DNA of 64,000 bases, from NCBI RefSeq assembly GCF_018499505.1, contig NZ_JAHDAC010000002.1, positions 186,001 to 250,000 on the forward strand, written 5' to 3'. This document shows positions 16,541 through 26,800 of this stretch, one piece after another. The stretch is from Streptococcus parasanguinis. Its GTDB lineage: Bacteria > Bacillota > Bacilli > Lactobacillales > Streptococcaceae. The position numbers and the translations under genes are program-made. Each line of letters opens with the position of its first letter. Positions within the stretch are counted from its first letter, which is position 1. The notes beneath the pieces are model-generated. The model searched no databases. It saw only the letters and a list, made by a program, of their open reading frames with translations, and was not told the DNA's origin.

Positions 16541-17957
16541 ATGGGCATCATTGATTACTCAAAAGAGCCACAATCTGATATTGCCTTCATCGACATGAAG
16601 TCCTTTTATGCTAGTGTGGAGTGTGTTGACCGTGGCAAGAACCCTCTTACCACCTCCCTTTGTGTCATGAGCCGAGCTGACAATGCTAACGGATTGATAC
16701 TAGCATCTTCTCCCACTTTCAAGAAAGTATTCGGAAAAGAGAATGTTGGTCGCAGCTATGATCTCCCTTTTGATATCCATACCAGAAAGTTCAGCTACTA
16801 TAATGCTAAAAGACAAGATATAGAGATAACACCTCAATATGTTCGCTATATAGAGGACTGGGCAAAAAAGACGCTCATCGTCCCCCCACGCATGGGTATG
16901 TATATAGAGAAGAATATGGAAATTCAAGAGGTCCTGCAACAATATGCTACTAAAGATGAAATACTCCCTTATTCCATAGATGAGGGCTTTGTTGACCTCA
17001 CGACTTCACTTAACTACTTCGTCCATGATAAATTACTCTCTAGGAGAGATAAATTGGACTTAGTATCTTCTCGTATTCAGCACGATATTTGGAAAAAGAC
17101 TGGGGTTTATTCAACAGTTGGCATGTCCAACAGCAATCCCCTTCTTGCTAAACTAGCTCTTGATAACGAAGCTAAAAAGACTGTTACCATGCGAGCCAAT
17201 TGGTCCTATGAGGACGTTGAAAGTAAGGTATGGAACATTCCTAACCTAACTGATTTTCGGGGCATTGGTAGCCGTACAAAGGCGAGATTAAACAAGCTCG
17301 GTATCTACTCCATCAGAGAACTAGCCAATAGCAATCCAGACCTCTTAAAAAAAAGAATTTGGAATCATCGGTGTGCAGCTTTGGTTTCATGCCAACGGGA
17401 TTGACGAAAGCAATGTCAGAGAACCCTATAAGCCTAAATCTAATGGTCTAGGTAACTCTCAAGTCTTACCTAAAGACTATGTCAAGCAATGGGAAATTGA
17501 ACTCGTCTTGAAAGAAATGGCTGAGCAGGTAGCTATTCGGTTACGACGTGCAAAAAGAAAAACCACTAATGTGGCTATTTTTGTCGGCTACTCTAAACAG
17601 GAACAGAAACGACCAATCAATGCTCAGATGAAGGTAGAACCTACTCAGAGTACAGTCGTGCTCTGTGACCATGTTGTTAAACTCTTTCGTAGAAAATACA
17701 CTGGTGGTGCAGTCAGAGACATTGGTGTTCGCTACGATAACTTTGTCTCAGAAGACACTGTGACTTACTCACTCTTTGATGATATAGATGCTATTGAAAA
17801 AGGTGAGAAATTAGAAAGAACCATTGACAACGTCAGAGAACGCTTTGGTTTCCTTTCCCTTCAAAAGGCATCAGCTCTATTTGAAAACTCACGCGCCATT
17901 GAGAGGTCTAAACTCATTGGCGGACATTCAGCAGGAGGCTTAGATGGATTAGCATGA
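16541..17957 (+). pseudogene. umuC: umuC-like Y-family DNA polymerase, frameshifted in an A8 tract
   Basis: The 5' part carries the Y-family catalytic start FIDMKSFYASVE and the IDEGFVDLT motif; the 3' part (from about 17,355) carries the little-finger region (KQWEIELVLKEMAEQVAIRLRR). Reading breaks at an eight-A run (17,347-17,354). With seven A the sequence would read LLKKEFGIIGVQLWFHANGI across the joint, an intact 471-residue UmuC. So one base is inserted, by mutation, phase-variable slippage or sequencing error. The start at 16541 follows AGGTGATT. Intact, it would be a translesion polymerase under LexA-like control. Confidence 0.85.
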
Positions 17958-18301
17958 TTGACAGAAGTTACTTACCCTACCAATCCGCAAGGGAATACCA
18001 AGATAGAAAAATGGCTAAGTGGATGGGGTTCTTCTTGTCTAAACATTCCATTGCACTCAATGAGACTGGTAATACAATTGACTTCAGTGATAAACTTCCT
18101 CATGAAGAAAAAGTAATTCTCCTAAATCAAGTCTACCTCAATAAATTAAAAGCAATCTTCACGACAACTGAAGGTTTGGTGATTGGAGAAATCACTGCTA
18201 TCAATCGTGACTTGATAGGTATTCAAGGGAAGGAAATCTACCAATTTATCAAAGTCTCAGATATATTAACACTTGCACTAGCGGAGGAATTAGATGATTA
18301 A
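17954..18301 (+). CDS. UV-mutagenesis operon protein, unknown
   Basis: A 115-residue protein beginning MIDRSYLPYQSAREYQDRKMAKW; the start overlaps the umuC stop as ATGA, showing translational coupling. The position after a UmuC matches the YolD-like accessory proteins that follow umuC in many Firmicutes, although similarity to YolD is not clear by eye. It overlaps the next gene by 8 bases. Confidence 0.65.
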   Translation: MIDRSYLPYQSAREYQDRKMAKWMGFFLSKHSIALNETGNTIDFSDKLPHEEKVILLNQVYLNKLKAIFTTTEGLVIGEITAINRDLIGIQGKEIYQFIKVSDILTLALAEELDD

Positions 18302-18569
18302 CCAGAATGACATACAATTTGATTACTTCAGCGAGAACTTCCATCGATTCGAGGAAGACTTTTACAAATACTCACTTCTCGATATTCCACTGACATTCAT
18401 CACCGATGATATCCTTCATGTCATGACTTCCAACCAAAGAAGTTATTTCCGACTAAATCAACAGAAAGCTAAAGATAAGCGTGATCACTACTTTTTATTT
18501 GAAGTGAAGATGGTTGAAAACACGCGCAGCTATAAATACATAGGACACCAATACACGCTTAAAGCCTAA
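18294..18569 (+). CDS. DUF5960-like small protein
   Basis: A 91-residue protein (MINQNDIQFDYFSENFHRFEEDFYKY) resembling the DUF5960 family of streptococci (recalled, moderate). It is the last gene of the LexA-like/umuC operon, overlaps its predecessor by 8 bases, and is followed by a terminator. Confidence 0.6.
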   Translation: MINQNDIQFDYFSENFHRFEEDFYKYSLLDIPLTFITDDILHVMTSNQRSYFRLNQQKAKDKRDHYFLFEVKMVENTRSYKYIGHQYTLKA

Positions 18570-18592
18570 TCAGTTCATTCTGACTAGGCTTT
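18561..18592 (+). terminator. Terminator of the UV-mutagenesis operon
   Basis: AAAGCCTAATCAG pairs with CTGACTAGGCTTT (one G-T pair) followed by T-rich sequence; the stem begins within the last codons of the operon. Confidence 0.75.
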
Positions 18593-18634
18593 TAATTGAA
18601 TATATAAAACTGAATTCTTAACTTCCTGAATACT

Positions 18635-19495
18635 TTAGAAATCTAAGTTATTCTCTTCTCTAAATGCCTGCTTATCTTCATCTGTACCACCACGAAGATA
18701 CGTAGTTTCACCTCGATGAGCTATATGAACAATTGGAGATTTCCGTTCATCTGGGTAATTATGTGTTCCTCCAGAGTCGGACTCTTCGTAGTCAATGACA
18801 TCAGAAACTGAATAATTTTCAGTATCAAAATTTTCATCATTATGATAATTATCATATCCGTCATAACTATCACTGCCACTAACTTCTTCATAACTTGAAT
18901 CAGTATCAGCTAAACTTGCTAACAGTAAGGTTGCACCCGTAGCAAGAATCACTCCCCCTACATTTAGGACTATTTTCCCGGTATCAGTCTTAGAAAATTC
19001 GATAGCATCTTCAATTGAGTCTGAAACTTTCCTTTTCAGGTTACCGATTAAACTGGTATTCTTCTTAAAGTTTGATAACACATTCGAAATAGGAATCCAG
19101 AGGTCCATACGGTACTTCTTGCTTAACCTATCCCCAGCACTATAAACTTCAAGACTCGGGCTGTCTTTTATTACAAAGTTTTCTTTAGCAAACTTCCATG
19201 CTCTAGGAATTGTTTTTTCGACAGAGCCTGTTAACTCAAAAATTGCATAATTACCTTTAGGTAATTGGACAACTTCAAATAGGTCATTATTCTCTGGTTC
19301 ATGTTGAATGCAGGTGTAGTATGTAAACTTATCATCAACATCAGGGAAGGTTGAAAAACCTATCGGTGCTCTATATTCTTTAGAAACATTCTTATAATAC
19401 TCATTCCAATAGCTTACAAAATCACTTTTAGTATCAGACGGATGTGGTATTCCATAGAAAGTCAAGGGACCTTTCTCAACAATGTTTATCTTCAT
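18635..19495 (-). CDS. GyrI-like effector-binding domain fused to a membrane segment
   Basis: This 286-residue protein starts with a GyrI-like small-molecule-binding domain (1-140; VVQLPKGNYAIFELTG is the hallmark strand). A basic linker, one transmembrane helix (about 172-192, IVLNVGGVILATGATLLLAS), an Asp/Ser/Tyr-rich region and a conserved-looking tail (RGETTYLRGGTDEDKQ) follow. A GyrI domain tied to a membrane anchor is unusual. It lies 24 bases downstream of the DUF262 gene with its own AAGGTGA site, so the two probably form one operon. Function unknown; a sensor for the neighbouring nuclease is speculation. Confidence 0.7.
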   Translation of the reverse strand: MKINIVEKGPLTFYGIPHPSDTKSDFVSYWNEYYKNVSKEYRAPIGFSTFPDVDDKFTYYTCIQHEPENNDLFEVVQLPKGNYAIFELTGSVEKTIPRAWKFAKENFVIKDSPSLEVYSAGDRLSKKYRMDLWIPISNVLSNFKKNTSLIGNLKRKVSDSIEDAIEFSKTDTGKIVLNVGGVILATGATLLLASLADTDSSYEEVSGSDSYDGYDNYHNDENFDTENYSVSDVIDYEESDSGGTHNYPDERKSPIVHIAHRGETTYLRGGTDEDKQAFREENNLDF

Positions 19496-19519
19496 GGAAA
19501 ATCACCTTTTCTATTATGA

Positions 19520-21292
19520 TTAGCATTCAAATATAAAATCTGCAATACGATCTGCTGCTTTCTCAGTAGCTAGATCAATATCCTCTTTAGTCCACGTATC
19601 TTTAGCATAAGTCACGAGAGACTTGGCAATAGGGAACTTACTACCAATATAGCCATTACCTTTAGTAATATGATTTTCTTTCTTTGTTCTAAACCATGCA
19701 TCTCCAATCCCACGGTTGATTTCTGATTCAAGTAAAATCTTATTACCTAACTTCTCAGCATATTCACGAAACTCATCTTGATCATTGACACCAATATCAT
19801 GCATGATGTGTTCTCTGTTAATCCCACTTTGTGGCATGATATGCTCTATGTCTATATTTCCATCAAGCTGTAAATCCATACCATGTTCAGACGCAAAGAG
19901 GTACTCATTCACATATAGAATAGCATTTGAAACACCACTCTCTAACAAAGTTTGTTTCACATTTTCATATTCAAAATTAGAACGGATATGGTTTCTAACC
20001 TTATCAATTAATGACTCAGTTGTAAAGGTATCAACTTGACTATACATCAAATTAATTTCTTCTAAAAAGCCTTTGAATAGTCTATGACTGTAGGATAACT
20101 CAGATAACTCGATTAAGATGCCAATTCGCATCAGGTACTCAATATAACTCTTATCATCTCGGAAAAATAGATAGCTACTCACGAATGGCTTTAAATTGCC
20201 GTTAAGCTGACTGACTACTCTACCAAGCGAAGTTTCTGATGTACGAATGTAGGTATGCAGTATCTTTTTCAAATCATCTGTAAATACAGTATCATCATTT
20301 AGAAGGTCCTTATTCTTATTAAAGAATGCACGAATCCCTGGATTTCTTCTCTCAGTACCATTTTGTTGCGACAACTTAGTAAAGATATAATGAGTCATTA
20401 ACGTGTTCAAATCGAGACTTGAACTATCTGCCCTATCTACTATCTCCTGCCAATTATTTTCAAATGTTTTTCTATCCGTTGCATTAGCAGTTGTTTTGGA
20501 AACAATAACTTCAATCGGTGTCAATGGAACACCAGTACCATTCAATGAGTTAAAGATATTGATTGCTTGGTCGGTATTAAAACTAGTAATAGTGATGACC
20601 TGACAGTGTTTTATGAAATGGTTAGCAAAATTAAGGCAATTAATAGTACTCAACTCATTGCAAGTGTTATAGAAATATCGGAAATTTTTATAAAAGTTTG
20701 TATAGCGATTGTCTTTTTGGCGACGATATATTTGATGAACATTCTGTTTGATTTCTTCAAAATTATGTCCAAGTAATATAGTCTCCATATCAGAAGAATA
20801 TTTTTCTGATATAGAATCATTAATGTACTTTATGTTTTCAGCAGTTGGAAATAAAAGTCCATCCACAAAATCATATAGCTCATCCTCAGTCAAATTGAAT
20901 AGCAATGAAGCGATTTTTTCTTTTAGTCTATTTAATCTCTTAATAAGGCTTGCACCGTCTACATCATCATGGGGTTGGATAGCTATTTCGTTCTCGATTT
21001 TAAGCAACAAAGCTTTTAATAACAACATAAAAGTAGTAGTTCTTTGTTGACCATCAATAAGTGTAACATCATGTTCCTCACCAGATTCTTGGGCAATCAA
21101 TACTGCTCCAAAGAAATAATTATCTTGTGAGTCTTTATCGAAGTTTTCCATATGCTGATTGATGTCTTCAATTAGTTGGTCACATTGAGCTACCTGCCAA
21201 GTATATGGTCTCTGGTAGCTTGGGATATAAAACTCAGACTTTGAAAAATATTTTTCTATTGCTTGTAGATCTGGTTTGATATCATTTCGCAT
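19520..21292 (-). CDS. DUF262/DUF1524 (GmrSD-like) nuclease
   Basis: The 590-residue protein combines an N-terminal DUF262 ParB-like domain (IPSYQRPYTW at 23-32, DGQQRTTTF from 80) with a C-terminal DUF1524 HNH-type domain (IEHIMPQS from 482, then NKILLESEIN). This is the fused architecture of GmrSD-like type IV restriction enzymes, which use an NTP to attack modified phage DNA. Here it sits among other defence genes in a prophage-like element and shares an operon with a GyrI-domain membrane protein. The domains are clear; the antiphage role is inferred from the family. Confidence 0.85.
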   Translation of the reverse strand: MRNDIKPDLQAIEKYFSKSEFYIPSYQRPYTWQVAQCDQLIEDINQHMENFDKDSQDNYFFGAVLIAQESGEEHDVTLIDGQQRTTTFMLLLKALLLKIENEIAIQPHDDVDGASLIKRLNRLKEKIASLLFNLTEDELYDFVDGLLFPTAENIKYINDSISEKYSSDMETILLGHNFEEIKQNVHQIYRRQKDNRYTNFYKNFRYFYNTCNELSTINCLNFANHFIKHCQVITITSFNTDQAINIFNSLNGTGVPLTPIEVIVSKTTANATDRKTFENNWQEIVDRADSSSLDLNTLMTHYIFTKLSQQNGTERRNPGIRAFFNKNKDLLNDDTVFTDDLKKILHTYIRTSETSLGRVVSQLNGNLKPFVSSYLFFRDDKSYIEYLMRIGILIELSELSYSHRLFKGFLEEINLMYSQVDTFTTESLIDKVRNHIRSNFEYENVKQTLLESGVSNAILYVNEYLFASEHGMDLQLDGNIDIEHIMPQSGINREHIMHDIGVNDQDEFREYAEKLGNKILLESEINRGIGDAWFRTKKENHITKGNGYIGSKFPIAKSLVTYAKDTWTKEDIDLATEKAADRIADFIFEC

Positions 21293-21388
21293 AACAGGCT
21301 CTCATTTCTTTTATTTTTGTCTCTACATAATGGGACTATTCTTACTTCATATTATACCACGAAAACACTTACAGCAGTATAAAAACAG

Positions 21389-21417
21389 TAGGAACACAAA
21401 AACTGTGTCCCTACCGA
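21389..21417 (-). terminator. Terminator of the recombinase operon
   Basis: On the minus strand GTAGGGACACA pairs with TGTGTTCCTAC-type sequence, followed by TGTTTTTATAC, about 30 bases after the stop at 21446. Confidence 0.7.
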
Positions 21418-21445
21418 TATTAATTATGAAAAAGATGACTTACAA

Positions 21446-21859
21446 TTACTTATCATTCTTTCTGAAGTCTGGCAACTCCTCGAATTTGGTGAGTTCAAAA
21501 ACGAAGGCCTTATCCTCTGGGATATGAATCCCTTCCACTTTATAGCGTTTGGTTTCATTCCACTCATCCATAATATAAAATAGAGTTTCACGAAGGTTCT
21601 TGTTCATCATTTGAACAGTACGTTTCTGTTCACTTTCAGGTTTTGAGAAACTAAAAGAACCTCGAGTTTTAGCTCTACAAACCTGAATTCCCATTACCTT
21701 GGTTTCTTTGTTAAAAGCAATTAAAACATGGGAAGGATAGTCGAGTTCTTGAACAATTCCCTTACTAAAAGTTATAAAATTTTTGTTAACTGTCATACTG
21801 AATTCAAATTGTGAACGTTCAACTGTTACTACTTCTAGGTTAAAATCTTTAAAACGCAT
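21446..21859 (-). CDS. Recombinase-associated small protein, unknown
   Basis: A 137-residue protein (MRFKDFNLEVVTVERSQFEF) with no recognised domain, starting 15 bases after the serine recombinase stop and ending at a terminator, so cotranscribed with it. A conserved partner of a recombinase could help set the direction of recombination, but no sequence feature shows this. Confidence 0.6.
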   Translation of the reverse strand: MRFKDFNLEVVTVERSQFEFSMTVNKNFITFSKGIVQELDYPSHVLIAFNKETKVMGIQVCRAKTRGSFSFSKPESEQKRTVQMMNKNLRETLFYIMDEWNETKRYKVEGIHIPEDKAFVFELTKFEELPDFRKNDK

Positions 21860-21874
21860 ATTAATTCCTCTTTC

Positions 21875-22990
21875 TTATTTAAAAATATCGTAGATGTCTT
21901 TTGACTTCCAACTGGGATCAAGCACAATAAAATCCCTCAACATACCAGACTTGATTTTCTTGATGTAGAGTTTAGGTGCATTTACTTTTGATGTAGATTT
22001 CAATTTTCTTCTTGGTTGTTTAAGTAATTGCTGCACTAACTCCCACCTAGAATCTGGAATGATTGAGGGAATGCCATTTTTTAGTCGGTATTTGGGTTTC
22101 TCACCATTATTTTTACGAGACTTATGACTAAAACAATCAACCGTATAAGTCTTCTGCATGATGATTTCACCCTTATACTTCTCGTTTTTGAGTATGTTGT
22201 AAATAGCTAAGTTTGACCAAGTGTCCAGTCCAGTAACCGTGGGTATCTTGTTTTTCATCAATGATTCAGCAATCTCTCGTGCTGACATACCATCGATGTA
22301 TGAGTCATAAATAAACCTCACTATTTTAGCTTCTGAATCATCAATGACGATACGGCCATACTGGTCTTTGGTATAACCTAACAGGTTGTGCGTAGGAATG
22401 ATTGGGATACCACGCTTGAATCTTTCAATAACTGACCATGTTATTGATGCACTCTTCTGCTCACTTTCACCCTGAGCTACAATAGACATAACACCAAGGA
22501 TAAACTCGCTATTTGTATCCAAGGTATTGAGATTGATATCTTCTATATAGATACCAACAGGATTAGATAATGCCTTCAGCTCTCGATAGATGCCTATGAA
22601 GTCAAGTTGGTTACGAGCAAAACGACTGACACTCTTAACAATTATCAAGTCAATCTTTCCAGCTCGACAATCCTCAAGCATCTGCTGGAATTGCTCACGC
22701 TTTTTGATAGTTGTTCCAGAAGCACCTTGGTCAGCATATATTCCTGCTAGTTCCCATTCTGGGTTGTTGTTGATTTTCTCCATGTAGGTTTGCTTTTGGA
22801 GTTCAAAACTCCCAGACTGAGACTCATCAAACGTACTGACTCGACAGTAGGCTGCCACGCGCAACGTTTTAGTCTTCACGTCAGTAAATTCACTTTTAGC
22901 AGGAATAACCTCTACCACTCGTTCATTCTCGAAAGCTTCACGTATGCGTTCTTGCTGACGAGTTGTCTTTCTAGTATTCCTTCTTACCAT
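21875..22990 (-). CDS. Serine recombinase (resolvase/integrase), short form
   Basis: The 371-residue protein has a resolvase domain with catalytic Ser52 in AYCRVS, conserved IVKSVSRFARN, and a Recombinase domain (about 205-300; RGIPIIPTHNLLGYTKDQYGR, KYKGEIIMQKTY). Large serine integrases usually reach 450-550 residues with a zinc ribbon and coiled coil; here no cysteine pairs of a zinc ribbon are seen and the end is KSGMLRDFIVLDPSWKSKDI. It may be a compact class or C-terminally reduced. It is the likely integrase. AAAGGAGG precedes ATG 22990, and a dyad surrounds its -10. Confidence 0.88.
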   Translation of the reverse strand: MVRRNTRKTTRQQERIREAFENERVVEVIPAKSEFTDVKTKTLRVAAYCRVSTFDESQSGSFELQKQTYMEKINNNPEWELAGIYADQGASGTTIKKREQFQQMLEDCRAGKIDLIIVKSVSRFARNQLDFIGIYRELKALSNPVGIYIEDINLNTLDTNSEFILGVMSIVAQGESEQKSASITWSVIERFKRGIPIIPTHNLLGYTKDQYGRIVIDDSEAKIVRFIYDSYIDGMSAREIAESLMKNKIPTVTGLDTWSNLAIYNILKNEKYKGEIIMQKTYTVDCFSHKSRKNNGEKPKYRLKNGIPSIIPDSRWELVQQLLKQPRRKLKSTSKVNAPKLYIKKIKSGMLRDFIVLDPSWKSKDIYDIFK

Positions 22991-23012
22991 AGTAGTTTAC
23001 CTCCTTTCCAGA

Positions 23013-23049
23013 AATCTACATATACAATTATACAGAGCATATGTAGATT
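23013..23049. promoter_or_regulatory. Dyad around the recombinase promoter
   Basis: AATCTACATAT (23013-23023) and ATATGTAGATT (23039-23049) are perfect 11-bp arms. The minus-strand -10 TATAAT (23027-23032) lies in the spacer. It may be an autoregulatory operator or the recombination site of the element. Confidence 0.6.
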
Positions 23050-23783
23050 GCTAAAGTGTTGACTGTACTGGCAAACTAAAACGGAAAAGACAATCGCAAG
23101 TGACTTCAACCAAACCACACACGATTGCCTCTATACATCGTCTCATCAGAACAATGTATTACCTCATAACGCATAACAAACTTTATGATTATACTTCTAC
23201 CCAAAATCGGTAAAATTGTTTATACCATATTATTGTGACACCTTATCAAAAAAATCACTAGGTAAGGTGTTGGTTTTGTGTACACTTTTTACACCAAACT
23301 TTAGCTCAAAAAAAGACAATTTCCTTCGTTTGACATATGGAACTCAAACTATTTTTCATCTAATACCTTGATATACTTGACAAATGGTAGAAAAGGACTT
23401 AGTCCCGTGCAATACAGAACTAAATCCTTTGGATAAATTAATTGTCTAACTTTTTGGGGTCAGTACAGTTATGGAGTGTTAATCAAATAAGCTTTCAAGT
23501 GTGTCAGAACATTGGCCAAACCCTTTATGGATTCGTTGACTCTGCTTGAAATTATAATCTTCAAACAAAGTAACTCTACTTAAGTGTTTACACATAATTA
23601 TTGACAGTATCTCATAATACCCAGTGAGTAATCGTAATAATAACTCTACTAAACCATTATTGCTAAAACTTCCGCAAAAGATTGTGCCAACAAAGCCTTT
23701 ACAAACATCACACATACCAAACATAAAGCTAAACAAGTTATTGGTATCACTATGTTTAACGTACTCATTTCATCACCGTAATC
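23050..23783. other. Long noncoding junction between element and surface-protein gene
   Basis: About 730 bases with no convincing gene; two overlapping ORFs (23479-23736 minus, 23624-23893 plus) lack ribosome sites and recognisable domains. It contains an IS-like end at 23443-23467 and AT-rich degenerate DNA, consistent with remnants of older insertions at the right edge of the element. Confidence 0.5.
23443..23467. repeat. IS3-family-like terminal sequence (remnant)
   Basis: TGTCTAACTTTTTGGGGTCA, continuing GTACA, resembles the terminal repeat of IS150-group IS3 elements (reverse: TGTACTGACCCC). No transposase is nearby, so this is at most a leftover end. Assigned from memory of IS ends. 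Confidence 0.4.
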
Positions 23784-23818
23784 AAAAAGCCACCATGTTT
23801 ATTTTCATGATGACTTTG
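23784..23818 (-). terminator. Terminator of the surface-protein gene
   Basis: On the minus strand AGTCATCATG pairs with CATGGTGGCT and is followed by TTTTTG, eight bases after the stop of the 1064-residue protein. Confidence 0.75.
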
Positions 23819-23825
23819 ATTATGC

Positions 23826-26800
23826 TTATTTGGTTTCTTTTTTACGAATACCAACCAAACCAAAGAGCGTTAAAACTGTTCCAAAAAGGATAGCAACGAT
23901 TGATGTTGCGTCACCTGTCATTGGAAGTCTGTTAGCAGTTTGTTTTGTGATTGTGCTAGCAATTGGAGTTGAGACTTTAGTAGCAGTAGGTGTTACTGTC
24001 GCTGTTTGTTTACCAGCTTCTACAGTAGATCCTTGATTAGCATTATCTAGAACTGTATAACCTGTAATTTTACCTGTCTCATCCATCACTGGGATAGGTC
24101 GTTTTCCTTGAGCGACTAAGCTATCATATTCTGCTTGAAGACGAGCTTTTTCTTGCTTATCAAGAACATCTTGATAAGCTTTTGAAGTCGTATCATAAAC
24201 AGCTTGTGCCGCTACTTGTTTAGCTTTTAACTCTTTTAGTTTTAGCAATTTTGCCTCTAGACTATTCAGAGCATCTAACAAGTTAGCTTTTGCGATTGCT
24301 TCCTTAGCTTGAGCTTCTTTCAGTAATTGTGGTGCATTTTTTAGTTTAGCTAAGGTTGCTTGTGCCTCACTTAAAACAGCTTTTGCTTTATCCACATTAG
24401 CTTTCGCAGTAGTGACATTTTCTTGAGCCATTAGTAAGGCTGCTTGCAGGCTAGCTAGACGAGCTTTAGATTGGGTAAGCACAGCTTGTTTAGTGGTTAA
24501 ATCTGCTAGTTTGGAAGCAAGAACTTCTTTAGCAGTGGCTAAGTTGGCTTGTTTGACGGTAATATCAGCGCTTAACTCATCTACCGCTTTTTGAGCTTTC
24601 ACAAGATTTTCTTGTGCTTGGGTCAATGTGGCTTTAACAGACGACAAGTTTGCTTGAGCAGTCGGAGTTTGAACAGCCACTGATTGTGCTTGGGTCAAGT
24701 TTGCACTAACTGATGACAATTGTGATACTGCATTATTGTAGGCTGTTTGAGCAGTCATTTTAGCTTCTTGAGCTACTTTATTATTAGCTTGTGCTTTGGC
24801 CAATTCTGATTGGGCAGTTGCTAGCACTGCTTTAGCAGAAGTTAAGGCTGCTTGTTTCGCTTTAATATCAGCATTTAAAGCATCTACTGCTTGAGTTGCT
24901 TTTGTTAAACGTTCTTGTGCTTTAGTTAAAGCTGTCTCTGCTAAAGTAAGATTAGCTTGAGCAGTCGGAGTTTGAACAGCTACTGATTGGACTTCATTTA
25001 AAACTTGTTGAGCCTTAGCGTTAATAGCAACTGCGTTATTGTAATTATTTTGAGCAGCGCTTAGAGCTGATTGCACACTGTCATTAGTTGCTGTTTTAGC
25101 TTCTAAATCAGCTTTAGCTGTGTTATATGTTGCAATGATATTGTCACTTGAGTTTGGATTATAAAGTGATGTTTTATCAAACTGTGACAAATCTGAAGAA
25201 TCTGTGTTGAAAATATTCAGGCTAAGACTTAAAGTGCCATCTTTTAAGCGAGATAAACCTACACCAACATAATTATCTCCAGTAATGGCATTACGTGTTC
25301 CTACAACACTTGATGCATGTAACCATTCATCTGTTGCAAAAATCCAACGTTTAATAGCATCATAAATATAATATTTTGCATCATCCATTGTTTCTTTCCC
25401 TAGTCTAGTTGGATCTGCAAAACTAGAAGTATTAAAATAACTACCTGCCCAATCTTCATCAACCCATCCATATTTAGCATCTAAATCAGACGTATCATGA
25501 TTAAACGTCCACATCTTCATATCTGTTGTCGCATAATAGTTTGCGTGCTTTTGGGCTTCGATAGCTGATTCTGCTGTTACTGCAACTGGTGTTGTACCAA
25601 CTAGTTTACGTGCTTGATTAATTAAATCAGCCGCAAAAAGAGAAAGCTCTTTAGCTTGAGCATCAGTCACATGATTAATATCAAAAGATCTAGTCTTATC
25701 ATTATCATTATGCTTAAAATGTTGTTTATTGCCTTCAACCTCAGCTAAACTAGATAATACATCATAAGCTTTATGAATTTCTTCATCGCTCTTCTCTCCA
25801 TATGCAAAAGCATCTTTCAAAGCTTTTGCATACTCCTCAGACATTGTAATCGTATTAACGCTATTATAATCATTTTCCGCTGTGGTATAAGCTGTTTGAG
25901 CACTCTCTAAAGCTTGTGCAGCTTGTTGAGCTTGCGCTGTTTTAGCATCTAAATCTGATTTTGCTGTAGAAACGTTTTTGCTTGCCGCATCAACGTCTTT
26001 TTGAGCTTTGTCAATCGCTTGTTGACGGTTAGCATCTGCCTCTTGCGCTTTTTGCAACGCTGTTTTAGCATCTGACAAATGAGCTTGTTTGTTAGCTTCA
26101 TCAGCTTTAGCTGCTTCGGCTTCGTCCAAGATAGCTTTTTGACCTGTGCCATCTAAGGTAGCTTGTTTATCAGTGACATCTTTTTGTGCCGTTGCAACAT
26201 CGGCTTGTTTGGCATTTTCAATAGATTGTGTTTGATTAGCTTGTGCTGTTTTAGCATCTAAATCTGATTTTGCTGTAGAAACGTTTTGATTGGCTTCTTT
26301 GACGGCTGTTTGAGCCTTGGCAATAGCTTGCTCACGATCAGCATCTGCCTCTTGCGCTTTAGTTAAGTCCGTTTCAGCTTGTAAAACTTGGCTCTGTGCC
26401 GTGTTAACAGCTTCTTGAGCTTTGTCACGATTAGCAATCACTTGAGCTTGACCCGTACCATCTAAGATAGCTTGTTTATCAGTAACGTCTTTTTGAGCAG
26501 CATCGACAGCAGCTTGTGAGCTTGTCACTTGAGCTTGCGCCTGACTAACTGTTTGACTTTGCTTAGCAACTGCTGTTTCAGCTGTTGATTGGGTCGTTTC
26601 AGCTTGTTCTTGCAAGTTCTCAGCTGTTGTGACTTGGCTCTCTGCTGTTGTCACAGCTGCTGTGGCATCTTGGATGGCTTCTGGTGTCGCTTTATCCGCA
26701 ACGTCTTGCGCTGCACTTTTCTCTTCTTTAGCTTGATTGTAAGCTGTTTGAGCATTGTCAGCGGTTATCGCAGCTTCTTTCACCACTTGCTCTTGAGCAC

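Larger units (their letters stand above)
1..23049. mobile_element. Prophage-like integrative element, right-hand part (left end outside window)
   Basis: The block combines a phage replication module (SNF2 helicase, VRR-NUC, P4-type primase, DUF2800, DUF2815, family A polymerase), a phage-type sigma-like regulator, a restriction-modification locus, a UV-mutagenesis operon, a DUF262 protein and a serine recombinase at the right end. This gene set is typical of streptococcal prophages and integrative elements. The right boundary is inferred to lie between the recombinase promoter (about 23,049) and the IS-like end at 23,443. No att site could be defined because the left junction is not in the window. 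Structural phage genes, if present, would lie to the left. Confidence 0.75.

Noticed and set aside
23479..23893. Two opposed ORFs (23479-23736 minus, 23624-23893 plus)
   Set aside because: They overlap each other, lack ribosome sites and domains, and the plus-strand one runs into the 3' end of the adhesin gene; taken as noncoding.
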